Assembly (NCBI GenBank): GCA_022701365.1
Contig: JAKUHH010000151.1
Location: forward strand, 1-26,420
Source of the DNA: Mycocentrospora acerina
Taxonomy: Eukaryota > Ascomycota > Dothideomycetes > Pleosporales
Direction: 5' to 3'
DNA: 26,420 nucleotides
Numbering within the stretch: position 1 is the stretch's first letter; each line of letters begins with the position of its first letter. The position numbers and the translations under genes are program-made. Below, piece by piece: positions 1-9,165 of the stretch. The notes below the pieces were generated by a model, which had not been told where the DNA came from, did not search any database, and saw nothing but the letters and a program-made list of their open reading frames with translations.

Positions 1-260
1 TGGAGAATTATTACTTTGAAAAAAAAATGCCGAAATGCTCTCTCTCCCCCCCCCCTCCCCCAACAGCAAGCACACTAGAAATCCAAGAATCATGCAACTA
101 AACATCTCAATGCCATACATACCCCATGGAGAAAATTTCTCTCATCATTGCCACTAAACACCAAAAAAGGGTATCACATCCCACAAAACAAATATCCTCC
201 CCCCCTCCCATCACCACCATCACCACCATCACCAACAACAACACCACCAACACCTACTCG
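1..260. other. 3' flank of the DUF8004-like gene, low-complexity
   Basis: No gene is seen here. The stretch lies just downstream of the stop codon of the first minus-strand gene. It holds a pyrimidine tract (about 41-61, mostly C) and a CAN-type trinucleotide microsatellite (about 208-257). Short reading frames across it translate into runs of Pro, Thr and Asn, which is what such repeats give by chance, so I do not call them genes. Confidence 0.6.
208..257. repeat. CAN-type trinucleotide microsatellite
   Basis: Imperfect repeats of CAC/CAT/CAA triplets (ATCACC and CAACAC variants) run for about 50 bases just past the stop codon of the minus-strand gene. It probably lies in that gene's 3' untranslated region or just beyond it. 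Confidence 0.7.
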
Positions 261-3186
261 TTACATCCATGGCCCATCTCTCCGTCCCTCTCTCCTTCCA
301 CCCGCCTCATACCCCGGCGGCACCGGCCAACCCAGCTCCTCAGCTCCTAACCCATACTCGCTAACATTCACCACTGGCCTCTTGGGCAGATTTCGCGACG
401 ACAAGACCGTCTCGTGCCTGTACTCATGTTTGCCATACTCTTCTTCTGTTCGACGAAAGGCAGGGTGGATCGATCCGTCAGGCGATTCTGGGTACGCGTG
501 ATGCCCGGCAGTTGGACTATGTGGACTATGTGCCAAAGGATTCATCTCGCCATGTTCCGCCGTGTGCCGGTCGTGCCTTTGGATGGGAGCTATGCTATCG
601 AGGCTGGGTGTCGGTGGTGCTGACGAAAGAGACGATGTCGTATTCCTGTGTCGATTTACCGAATCCCCTACATCCTCGTCTTCTTGACCTGTTGTGCTGC
701 TCACCGACGCATCCAATTCCACAGGCGCAGTCTGCATCGGAGAGGGATCCCAGGCCCGCTGCCAGCACCACGATCGCTGTTGACTGGCTTGCAAGAATTC
801 CACTTGTCCACTCGTCACCCACCCAGGACAACGGTTGACATCTACGCACAGAAAATAGTCCACGTCGTCGGTATGCTTTAAGCCTTGGGTGTCGACGGAT
901 AGCGTGGAAAGAACTTGTAGGATCCCGTAGAGCAGGACCCAGTGTCCAAGCCGGGCTTCTCGGGGCGTCGTGTGTTTAGAGTCGGTACTGAGCTCAAATT
1001 TTTCGAATTCTTCAATCAGGGCGGATCCTATTTCTATCAGCAGTGTCTCACAACCACAACCAAAGTAGCGTTTTACTCACCAGTATAATTCGCACCCAAT
1101 TTCTCCGCGTTTGTTGCGTCACCAAAGACAATTGACAGCTGAAGGTGGGCTTTGGCGTCTTTCATGCTGTCCTTGACCTTATTCTTATCTCGCCTTAGCG
1201 ACGCAAATAGGCCTTTTTTGCTCTCTTTCGCTCCCTTGGATACATCCTTTGGAAGTAGCGGATATGGGTGCGGTATGTGCGCGAATTCATGCTTCCCATC
1301 AAAGCTTATCAGCATATCCGTTACTCCAAGCTCTGGTAGATCCGCTTTGAAGTCGTCCAGCCTGCGATTCGCCATTTCCCACTTCCTGCTTGCGCGCTCC
1401 TCGCAGGGACTCCAAATGACATCTCGATCAACCAAGTAGTCGTACAACAAGCCTAGGTCGTCCTGTAGCTCGGCCGTAATCTTGCGATCAAGCCAAATAC
1501 TCGTGGTTGCTGGTGGCCATTTGCCGTATTTTTGGGCGTAGTGGTTTGTGAGAAATTGACGGAAAGATTGGTAGCTTTGATAAACTGGACTATTGACGAG
1601 TTTGGATGTGTCTCCCCAGAGATCAGGAAAGTCAAAAGTCGAGAGCTTGTCTTCTGCTTCCATCACTCGCAGTTGCAGCATCTTGCCTGCAATTCCAAGG
1701 TTACGCCTCGTCACAACTGATAAACGCTTGTAGTCCGAGAGACCCTCTACATGCGGGTTCATCAGCCCTGCAAGATGCACAAAACTTTCAAGATAACCTT
1801 GGCGCCACTTTATGTTGTCCTGTTCGGACCATGCTAAGAGACCTATGGCATCTCTAGGGTTGTTGCGTATGTCGTCGATTCCGTATTGGCCAAGATAATT
1901 TGTTAGCATTCGAATACTGCGTTCGCGAGGTGTTATGTTTGACTGCCCAAGCGCATCGAGATCGCACATGATTTCGATCTCAGGCTGAAGTGTGCTCAGC
2001 ATGTCGAATAGATCCGCTCCTACAATTGGCTTACCATGGAGCATAGCAAGGTAGTTTCGGACAGCCACATGGTGTAGCCTTTGCTCCTGGGGACTTTTGG
2101 TGCTATCAGGCGCCGCAAACCAGATTTCGTGCGTGGGGTTGCTGGTTTTCCTTTGCTGGAACTGACGAGGGGAGTTTGAGCGTTCGGAGCGACCATAGTC
2201 AGAATAAGGCGGGACCGAAAAAGTGGATCCTGATGATATGGTTCCGTAAAGCTGATCAATGTCGAGCGGCGGGGGCGATTGCCCGCCTGGCGAGACAGGA
2301 TGTAGCATATGCCTTTGTCCATTGTAACTGCTCTCCTGGAATATTGGTCGCGGTGGAAACATGGATTCTGGGCTACTCGGTAGCATCCAATCGTCGTCAT
2401 CGTTGTCTATACGGCCGTACATTAGGGCATTGCTTATCCACGTCGATCCTGCATTCTCGAGAATCTTCAAATCGGCACGAAGGGAAGGAAGAGGGCGATC
2501 TTCGTCCGCTTGTTCTTCCTTGAAGTATATGTAGACGCTGCCGTGTTGCATGTCCTGATCCTGGTTCGTTTCATTAGACTAGACTTTTCTTTGGGCACCA
2601 AACAAAAGCTTACCACTTCAAAACCACCATACGGCCGCATATCTTTCTGTGCTCCCTCCCAGACCTTAAATCCCTTCCAACTTTTCTGATTGGGAGGCAA
2701 ATGATGAGAGCCAACGGAGTCAAATTTAGGCTGAGACGGTACATGGGATGCAGCAACACGGTTACTCGCTGGTGTCTCCCTCCCTCCATTTCTTCTCTCT
2801 GCTACTGGCGCAAATGTCTCATAGCCAGGTTTACTCCTTCCCCCATCCGAACTTGTCGAGATCGAACCCGAATCTCTTGTTGGGAAGTACGGTGCTCTGA
2901 GTGCTCTGTTTTCAGTCGGACCACTTGAACGTACAGTGTTCAATTGCCTTGCACCATGGCTGTTGCTGGTGGAACTGCTGCGCGAAGTTGTATGACTAGA
3001 CACGGTGTGGGTCCGTGATATCGGGGCGTTCCCTGCATCGTTTGACACTTGCGTAAGACGTAATTTAGTGAGCTTATCATAAGGAACTGAATCCTCTGCA
3101 GCCTTGCCCTTTACTGCAACCTTTTTCTCTTTTTTCTCTATATCCTTCTGTTGGACTTTGCGACTGCGAGCCCCCCTTGCCGACAT
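261..3186 (-). CDS. Large fungal protein, DUF8004-like
   Basis: Three exons give about 940 residues: 3186-2614, 2560-1081 and 1027-261. The first intron has donor GTAAGC and the second GTGAGT. At both acceptors a second in-frame AG lies 6 nt away (exon 2 could start at 2554, exon 3 at 1033), so the exact junctions are uncertain by two residues. Residues 1-35 are Lys/Glu-rich; about 55-170 are Ser/Thr-rich and probably disordered. The conserved core runs from about residue 335 (HEIWFAAPDS) into the start of exon 3 (HWVLLYGILQVLS, then DVDYFLCVDV). The C-terminal 170 residues are again low-complexity. The core resembles the fungal family named DUF8004, recalled without a search. No catalytic motif, signal peptide or membrane segment is evident. 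Function is unknown; the long disordered arms would suit a scaffold or regulator. It is divergent from the MARVEL gene. Confidence 0.82.
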
Positions 3187-4183
3187 CTGTATAAGCTGAA
3201 AAGCCTGAGCGACGTTGGGACGAAATCACTACCAAGCGAGGGATAACAGAAACTTGTGAGCAGGACGAACGCTCAAGCCAAGACCCGATCAACGCGTCCA
3301 ATACGGTGGAGAATGGAGTCAACAAAGAAGTGTTTAACAATCGAATGGATGCGTAAAGGTATGTGTACTCTTCAAAACATAATGTAGCTTGCCTTCAACC
3401 ATAGTACGGCTATGGGAGTGTGCAGTGGTAATTCGTAGCAGCAGTTGACGGTGAGAGGGGTGAAAGGTGTAAGGAGCGAGAAAATAAAATGCGAAGAAGA
3501 GTGGAAGCCTGGGAAGGCCCAGCCAAGCACCGACAGATGTTGCTCATCCCTGCCTACGCGTGCTGCGGTGCGGAGAGCAGGGCCCCTAAAGGATCTTCTG
3601 ATAAGACATTGCGCCTCGGAGCACTCTGGAGTTCTTGATCATCGAGCGAGTGATTTGTCTGCAGCCACAGGAGAAGCCGAGCCCTCCGCAAAGCAGCTGC
3701 GGAGCCAAGGGGAGTTGCACCCGTTGAAACTATGCCTGATTTGACAAAGAGGGACGGTTCACACCGAACCTGGGCAAGCGGGGAGCTCTGTCTTTGATAA
3801 GGTAGGGCTGACTTCTGTGGTCCTTGGCGTCAGCAGCAACAAGTCCTCTCGGAGAGAGGCGACAAAGATTATTATGTTGTCGAAGCAAGGAGAAGACCCT
3901 TGTATCTGATTCTGGAACCCAAAAACCCCTGGAGGCTGTTGACCAGTCGCAACATGTCAACGAGTTGAAGTAGGTAAACATACAAGGGTATGCTCGATCG
4001 TCCCGCATGGTGGAGCTGGGCCCAAGGCGTTGGAATGAGAGACGCTCTAGTGCAAGACGAGCTTTGACGAAAGAATTGGGCGTGCAAAAAAGCTGGCCTG
4101 CGATGCCTCGTCGCCTGATCTATGCCGAATGCTCCGACGCAAAAGTGGAATATGCTGCCGAGGCGTTTCGTTCCTTGCTAGAA

Positions 4184-4207
4184 GGCGTCGAGGCGTCGAG
4201 GCGTCGT
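4184..4207. repeat. Three-copy GGCGTCGA tandem repeat
   Basis: Three adjacent 8-bp units (GGCGTCGA, GGCGTCGA, GGCGTCGT) lie 370 bp upstream of the MARVEL gene start. A related CGAGGCGT copy lies at about 4159. The units contain GTCGA and could be a binding-site cluster or simple slippage. Confidence 0.7.
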
Positions 4208-4440
4208 CATTGCGTGAGCTCTGTACTCTTGTTGGCCAAAAAAACAGAAGGCAGGCACTACTGTCCCAGCCACATAGTGTTGTCGACTAGCCCACCCCCG
4301 CCAATTCTTGATATTTATCACGAGTCGCTGCCCAGCGCAACATTGCAAAATACGTCACGTCAGTAGCAACGTCAATTTGCTGGCCCTTATTGCTCAGGAA
4401 AACCCTGTCGCCCACCAGCTGCATCCCAGTCGCACGTCTC

Positions 4441-4448
4441 TTATAAGG
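4441..4448 (+). promoter_or_regulatory. Candidate TATA-like element of the MARVEL gene
   Basis: The sequence TTATAAGG lies about 130 bp upstream of the start codon, a plausible distance for a fungal TATA element. No other evidence supports it. Confidence 0.3.
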
Positions 4449-4574
4449 CGCGCTTTCTGTCTGCAGCCTTTTCTTTTGGAGCGTGCTACTTCACATCGCA
4501 TCATACTCGAATAGTTACCGGCACAAACGAACTTCACTCCAAAGTAATTCTCCGGAGAGCCGCCAGCCGCCAAC

Positions 4575-5242
4575 ATGTCATTCTCCGGCCTTTCTTTTAT
4601 CTTTTGGCGGATCATGCAAATCATCACACTGATCCCCACACTGGGAATGTTGGCTTGGTTCGTCGACTGGTACAACAGCCGCAGCCTTCTTACTCCGACC
4701 TCGATTTTGGTTCTCTTCATCGTCTCCGTACTGGGTGCCGTTTGGGCAATTGGAACACTCTTCTTGTATGCTCGTGCGAAGCACTCCGCCAATTTCGTCG
4801 CCTTTATTGATCTCCTCTTCATTGGCGCATTCATCGGAGCTGTCTATGCACTACGGGGTATTGCCGGTGCAGACTGCACCAACTGGACAACAAACGGATC
4901 CTATGACCGCGACCTTGGCCTGTTCACAGTTTCTGGAAACACGTACAGATGGAATGTCAATCGCCAATGTGCGATGCTCAAGTCTAGCTGGGCATTTGGC
5001 ATCATGTAAGTTGTCATACGTGGTTGTCATCAGACGCAAATAGCTAACAATCTTCCAGGAATTGTATTTTCTTCTTCTTCACGTTCCTCCTTGCTCTTCT
5101 TGTCCACCGTCATCACCGCAATGACCGTGTCGACCGTGTGGTTGTTAAGCGCGAAGTGCATCACTCTCGTCATGGCCAACGTTCGCGCAGCCCCCGTCAC
5201 TCCCATCACAGCCACAGGAGCCGCAGCCGCAGCTACGTTTAA
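4575..5242 (+). CDS. MARVEL-domain four-pass membrane protein
   Basis: Two exons, 4575-5005 and 5059-5242, give 204 residues. The intron is 53 nt with donor GTAAGT and a GCTAAC branch site, and it splits one ATG codon. Four hydrophobic segments are visible at about residues 8-30, 43-65, 73-93 and 138-159. That is the MARVEL topology, with a short first loop and a longer second external loop (about 94-135) holding two cysteines (C101, C132) and an N-glycosylation sequon (NGS, 107-109). The cytosolic tail (160-204) is rich in His, Arg and Ser, including RSRSPR and an RS-repeat end. Fungal MARVEL proteins sit in the plasma membrane and are linked to membrane domain organisation; the role of this one is not known. 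The start is supported by the first membrane segment following at once and by AAC before the ATG. Confidence 0.88.
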
Positions 5243-6564
5243 AGCGACGCTTTGATGATGGGACGAATAGATGCGAATTGAAGAATAATGTATACAAATA
5301 GCCTCGGCTTCTGAAACGGGCGTTTATGCGGATAGAGATACGACTGGTCACGAATCTCATTGGGAAAGCTTTTTTTTTGCAACAAGATACCAGTAGCTAG
5401 GATACCATTTAGTCATGAATGAAACTGCACGATTACGATACATAATTTCTAGACCAACCTAATCCAGACTATGCAAGTGTACAGGGCTTGGTACACTTAC
5501 GATTCTAATGATTATTCTCACTAGCAATTACATGACACGTACTAAAGATCAAAACTTTCATCGCGCCTTTACACCATACAGCAAACCTTAACAATTAAGA
5601 ACTGCAGTCGAAGAGCAACATTTGCGGGACTTGCCACGACTTCGAACATAAACTCTTGATGCGGAAGCTAGGACGTGATTGATCGGCAATTAATCAAGCA
5701 AGCAACCACCTCCTATCGAAGTCTACAACATCTCTCTCAACAGGAACTTTTATTCTACAGTGTCTTTATCTTGAAGTTTCTTCATCATTTTCAATTGCAC
5801 AGTGCCATGTTCTTCCAGCATTTCTCACGTCAGCACATCTTGTACTATATCATGCACAAAAATGATGTGCTATTAGGACCGATGCTGACATCCTGAAGAA
5901 CTCCTCGTATTGCTTTGCACCGACAACTCTGTGGCCTGTTTCCTAACCCGTCTTCTCCATACCCCGGTAAGCACAAGGCGAAGCGAATCGAAAACCGTCT
6001 GCATACGAAAACTGTAGGCTTTCTTGGAAATGGTATTGGAGCTGGTTGTTAGTGTTGTGTTTTTGTACAATATTACAACCGCACCTTCGGCCGTGCACAA
6101 CCATTCTAACTTCAATAGCTACTTCACCCCCGGCCCTGTACTTTGACGCACGCGGCCCACCCCAATCATTGTGGGTCGCACCTCTATCAGTACAGCTAAT
6201 TGGGTCGTCTAAGTCACTCTACCATGTTCAGCAATCTCTACAAGGCGCGTAACTGGGCCTGGCCATTTGGCCGCCCTGTTCAGGCGCCCAGCGTCTACAC
6301 AGTTTGCGGCTCAGCCTCGCGGTTAAAGACTCTAATACCTGCTTTCGAGACGACGTGGCTGACAGGTTTGAATTCCTACTGTTGGGGGTTTGGTTTTTAG
6401 CCAAGTATATATGTGGATAGTATCCCGTAGGATTCTGGCGGGGAGTTTTGTGATCTTAGGGGGCTACTCTGAGCTTAACTGGTGTTACGTCCGATCTGAC
6501 ACCAATCTCCAAATCGCGTCCACGTTTTTTCACAACCCGTTCTCTTCTACTGCAGGTCACGACA
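5243..6564. other. 1.3-kb intergenic region between two plus-strand genes
   Basis: This holds the 3' end of the MARVEL gene and the promoter and leader of the lectin-like gene. The first half is AT-rich with a T run near 5370. A CCAAT box at 6162-6166 is flanked by a short inverted repeat (CCCAC and GTGGG). A 59-codon ATG-initiated frame begins at 6223 and stops at 6400; it shows no domain and could be an upstream reading frame in the leader of the next gene. I see no full gene. Confidence 0.5.
6162..6166 (+). promoter_or_regulatory. CCAAT box in the lectin-like gene promoter
   Basis: CCAATCA, the extended form preferred by the fungal HAP (CBC) complex, lies about 400 bp upstream of the chosen start. 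It sits in the loop of a small hairpin formed by CCCAC and GTGGG. Position and motif are the only evidence. Confidence 0.35.
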
Positions 6565-7674
6565 ATGATGAATCACATTTTTGGCGCCCGCGACACAACG
6601 CTGGATTTCAATGTTAGTAGTTTTTATCGACTTGCCAACACGGCATATCCGAACAAAACCGTCAGCGCAGGCTACAACATTGGAACTGGTGAAATAAACA
6701 ATACCGCGTACGTTCTTCCAAACCCCTTTCGGAGGCCCACTCCGTGATTAACCTTCCCCACTCAGATTGGGTAGCTACTCCTCGGAAAATTGGCAGTTGT
6801 ACTATCAAAGCGGTCGCTACTTCATCCGCAATTACGACTTCAAGGGCGATAAACAACTCGGACTCCAGGACTCGAACAGGGATGTACCACGACTGTTACC
6901 GCGTAGTGGGGCGTTGGGTCAGCAGTGGACAGTAAAAAAGGCTGTGAGTGGAGACGGATGGACGTTAAGCAATGGGTTGCTTGGGGAAGGGAGTTTGTTG
7001 GCGGTAACAGCGGTAAACGGGCCGCCAACTATGGTGACTAATGGTCAAAACACTGTATGGGACATTGGGATTAATGAGAGGTATGTTTGCAACATGTTGA
7101 GCATATGGAACGATGCGCTAAAACAAGAGCAGTGCTGGGAGCCCGAAAGACGCAGCGTCTTACGCAGACGTGGAGGGGTTTGTTGTAAGTCTTCATCTTG
7201 CATGACACTATGAGAGAAACTAATAAGATGCAGAGTCCGACTTCCTCGTCCACATCCGTATCTGCCACCGCTACACCATCGTCCATCTCGACATCACCTT
7301 CAGCATCCACTTCAACATCGACTTCAACATCCTCCTCGACATCCACCCTATCATCGTCTTCTCCAGCTGCTTCTTCTAGCTCCACTCTGAGTACAGGAGC
7401 AATTGCGGGGATAGCTGTCGGTGGCGCTCTTGTAGTCATATGCGCGTTTCTAGTCTTCTTCCTGCTGCGAAGACGCAAGAGGAAAACAACCAAAGAAACA
7501 GCCTACGCAGAGGTTGCTGCAAATCCCACTTACGTAGAGGCACCTACAAAGGTGACATACGGGTATCGCCAAGCGGAAATGGAGAGTCCAAGAGCGGAAT
7601 TGGAAAGCCCAAGAGCGGAGCTAGGCGAGGGGAATGTGGGGGCTAAACATGTGCATAGGGCGGAGTTGGGCTAG
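6565..7674 (+). CDS. Lectin-like single-pass surface protein with Ser/Thr stalk
   Basis: Four exons (6565-6707, 6766-7080, 7133-7184, 7234-7674) give 316 residues; introns are 58, 52 and 49 nt. All junctions keep frame, and in intron 2 only the second AG (ending at 7132) avoids a stop codon. Residues 12-150 form a compact, Trp-rich domain with NWQLYYQSGRYFIRNYDF, GQQWTV and WTLSNGLLG. This resembles ricin-type beta-trefoil lectin repeats and a family common in filamentous ascomycetes (inference, no search). Residues 171-224 are a Ser/Thr stalk likely to be O-mannosylated. One membrane segment follows at about 225-248, then RRRKRK (249-254) and a cytosolic tail with a duplicated ESPRAEL unit. 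No cleavable signal peptide is seen, so the N-terminus would have to be exported by the internal segment, or an upstream exon is missed. This is a candidate cell-wall or carbohydrate sensor. Confidence 0.8.
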
Positions 7675-8058
7675 GTTAATGTTTCTTGGTTGTTAATTTG
7701 CGATTCGCGTTTGATGCATAGGTTGTGCAATTCATAGCGGGCGTTAGGAAGGGGGGGGATAACAGGTCGATTGTTTACGATATCAGCAGCGTAAACTGAG
7801 CTTTGGGGTTTCTGTCATGACGAGAGTTTCCAATTAATGTCAGATACAATTGAGTCCGGGACTGGCCAAACCCCAGTTCAAGATTCTTGAAAGTGCGGAT
7901 GCAGAAGATTCCACACATGGTTTCAAATACGCATGGTCCACCTGTTGACTACTGATACATGATTAACAACGCCATAGCCATGCAAATGTGCAGACCGACA
8001 AGCCAACCCCCGCCCTAAGATCTGTTCATACATCCTGGACATGGTCCTTGTTTTCCCA
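7675..8058. other. Convergent intergenic region
   Basis: This lies between the stop codons of the lectin-like gene (plus) and MRPS8 (minus). It should contain both 3' untranslated regions. A nine-G run lies near 7750. No gene or repeat is seen. Confidence 0.6.
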
Positions 8059-8679
8059 CTACCAAACCCTGCACAGCGCCATACCACCTAAACGCTTCTC
8101 CACGCACTCCCTCGCCTCTAATATCCCCCTATCTGTTGTAAGGAACATGCATTCTCCCGGGTGTGTCAACCCTTTTACGTAGCTCGACTCCCGTGTCCGG
8201 GTGATCTTGCCGAGATCTTCTGAAGTCAACCATATCCGCCTGGTGGGCTTGGAGACAAGTTTCATATTCTTCAATACAGGCTCATTTTGCCAGTACTTGA
8301 GCCCAAGCCATAGTCTCCGCCTTGCTGGATTTTCTGGTACGTGGACTGAGTGGACTAGTTCCTTGCCCAGCGCCTTTTCTGTTGGGTTTGGTGTACTCTG
8401 CTGCGGCTCATCTTCTCCAATAGCATATGCGTGCCAAGGTTCCTCCTTCAACTTGTTCGCCATCTTGTCCAGTTGCTCGGGGTCGGGCTGTGCTTGCAGG
8501 AGGAATGGTTTTGGTGGTGTAATTCCGCCTAGTGTGACGGAAGATAGGAAGCCTTCGCGCTGCAGGCCGAGCACAAGGTTGACGTGCAACTTAGATACGG
8601 GAATTGATGTCAGACCGAGGCGGGCTTTGGATGCATTCTGTAGATGCGAGCAAACGTGTGCGAGATTGACAAGGGACAT
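8059..8679 (-). CDS. MRPS8: Mitochondrial small-subunit ribosomal protein S8 (uS8m)
   Basis: One uninterrupted exon codes for 206 residues. The N-terminus (MSLVNLAHVCSHLQNASKAR) and the block RRRLWLGLKYWQNEPVL followed by SKPTRRIWL match the fungal mitochondrial S8 family, as recalled. S8 binds the central domain of small-subunit rRNA (h21-h25) and is a primary assembly protein of the mitoribosome. This copy is longer than yeast Mrps8 (about 155 residues). The extra length sits mainly in a charged, Pro-rich insert at about residues 65-112 between the two conserved halves. The C-terminus ends with a conserved-looking GGMALCRVW. The N-terminus is a weak presequence, as in yeast. It is divergent from the Pro/Gln-rich gene across 486 bp. 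Confidence 0.92.
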   Translation of the reverse strand: MSLVNLAHVCSHLQNASKARLGLTSIPVSKLHVNLVLGLQREGFLSSVTLGGITPPKPFLLQAQPDPEQLDKMANKLKEEPWHAYAIGEDEPQQSTPNPTEKALGKELVHSVHVPENPARRRLWLGLKYWQNEPVLKNMKLVSKPTRRIWLTSEDLGKITRTRESSYVKGLTHPGECMFLTTDRGILEARECVEKRLGGMALCRVW

Positions 8680-9165
8680 GTTGGCGATGCTGTCGATGGA
8701 CTGGCCCTCGAGGGGCTACGGCGATACGGTGGGCGCGGTCGATATGTTTGGACTCGCCGTCTAGTCCGTCCGGGAGAGGAGGGGACAGCGATGGCGATAC
8801 CGGCGGGAGTGCGGGGCGTCAATTGCGTAGATGGTCGTCGTTGACGTTCGTCGCAGTAAATTTTGGGCGGGAGTCCGCCGCATGATCACGTGCAAACCCT
8901 CTCCAGTGGAGAGCTCGCTGTTTGGCGCCTGCCAACGGCCGCCCTAATGACTTGGGCGCTTCGAAGTCGACACAAATAGAAAACAACGCAGCTGTTGGTC
9001 GAGCCTCTGATTTGCTTGATAGTCGACTATATATTGCTGGCATTTCCTTTAATCCTTCACCTCTAATCGTTGATTCATTTCTGAGTTGCTGCGTGCATCT
9101 TCGCATCTTGACCTTCTCGCGTTACCTGAGCCCTACCTGAAAGCCTTCCAAGTGACTCTAACGCG
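8680..9165. other. Divergent promoter region, MRPS8 and Pro/Gln-rich gene
   Basis: These 486 bp separate two divergent start codons. A TATATAT stretch lies at 9028-9034, about 130 bp upstream of the plus-strand gene. Small reading frames here are GC-rich shadows without domains. Confidence 0.55.
9028..9034 (+). promoter_or_regulatory. Candidate TATA element
   Basis: TATATAT lies 132 bp before the start codon of the Pro/Gln-rich gene. Fungal TATA elements are often found 40-120 bp upstream of the transcription start, so the place is plausible. This is the only evidence. Confidence 0.35.

Larger units (their letters stand above)
3187..4574. other. 1.4-kb divergent intergenic region
   Basis: This separates the divergent starts of the DUF8004-like and MARVEL genes and must hold both promoters. 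Reading frames of up to 119 codons occur on both strands (for example 4007-4366 plus), but they show no recognisable domain and do not extend through plausible introns. A short GGCGTCGA tandem repeat lies at 4184-4207. I see no tRNA-like cloverleaf or transposon ends. A non-coding RNA or long 5' untranslated regions cannot be excluded. Confidence 0.55.

Noticed and set aside
261..863. 200-codon minus-strand frame as a separate gene
   Set aside because: It is the last part of the DUF8004-like gene: the frame stays open upstream to an acceptor near 1027 and joins the previous exon in phase.
2176..2523. 115-codon plus-strand frame
   Set aside because: It lies antisense to exon 2 of the DUF8004-like gene, whose reading frame and splice sites are well supported.
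3445..3744. 99-codon plus-strand frame in the 1.4-kb gap
   Set aside because: No domain or sensible extension; could only be supported by transcripts or conservation.
4007..4366. 119-codon plus-strand frame in the 1.4-kb gap
   Set aside because: No domain, no splice partner and a composition like random sequence.
8201..8764. 187-codon plus-strand frame
   Set aside because: It lies opposite MRPS8 and shows no recognisable domain; the minus-strand product is clearly S8.
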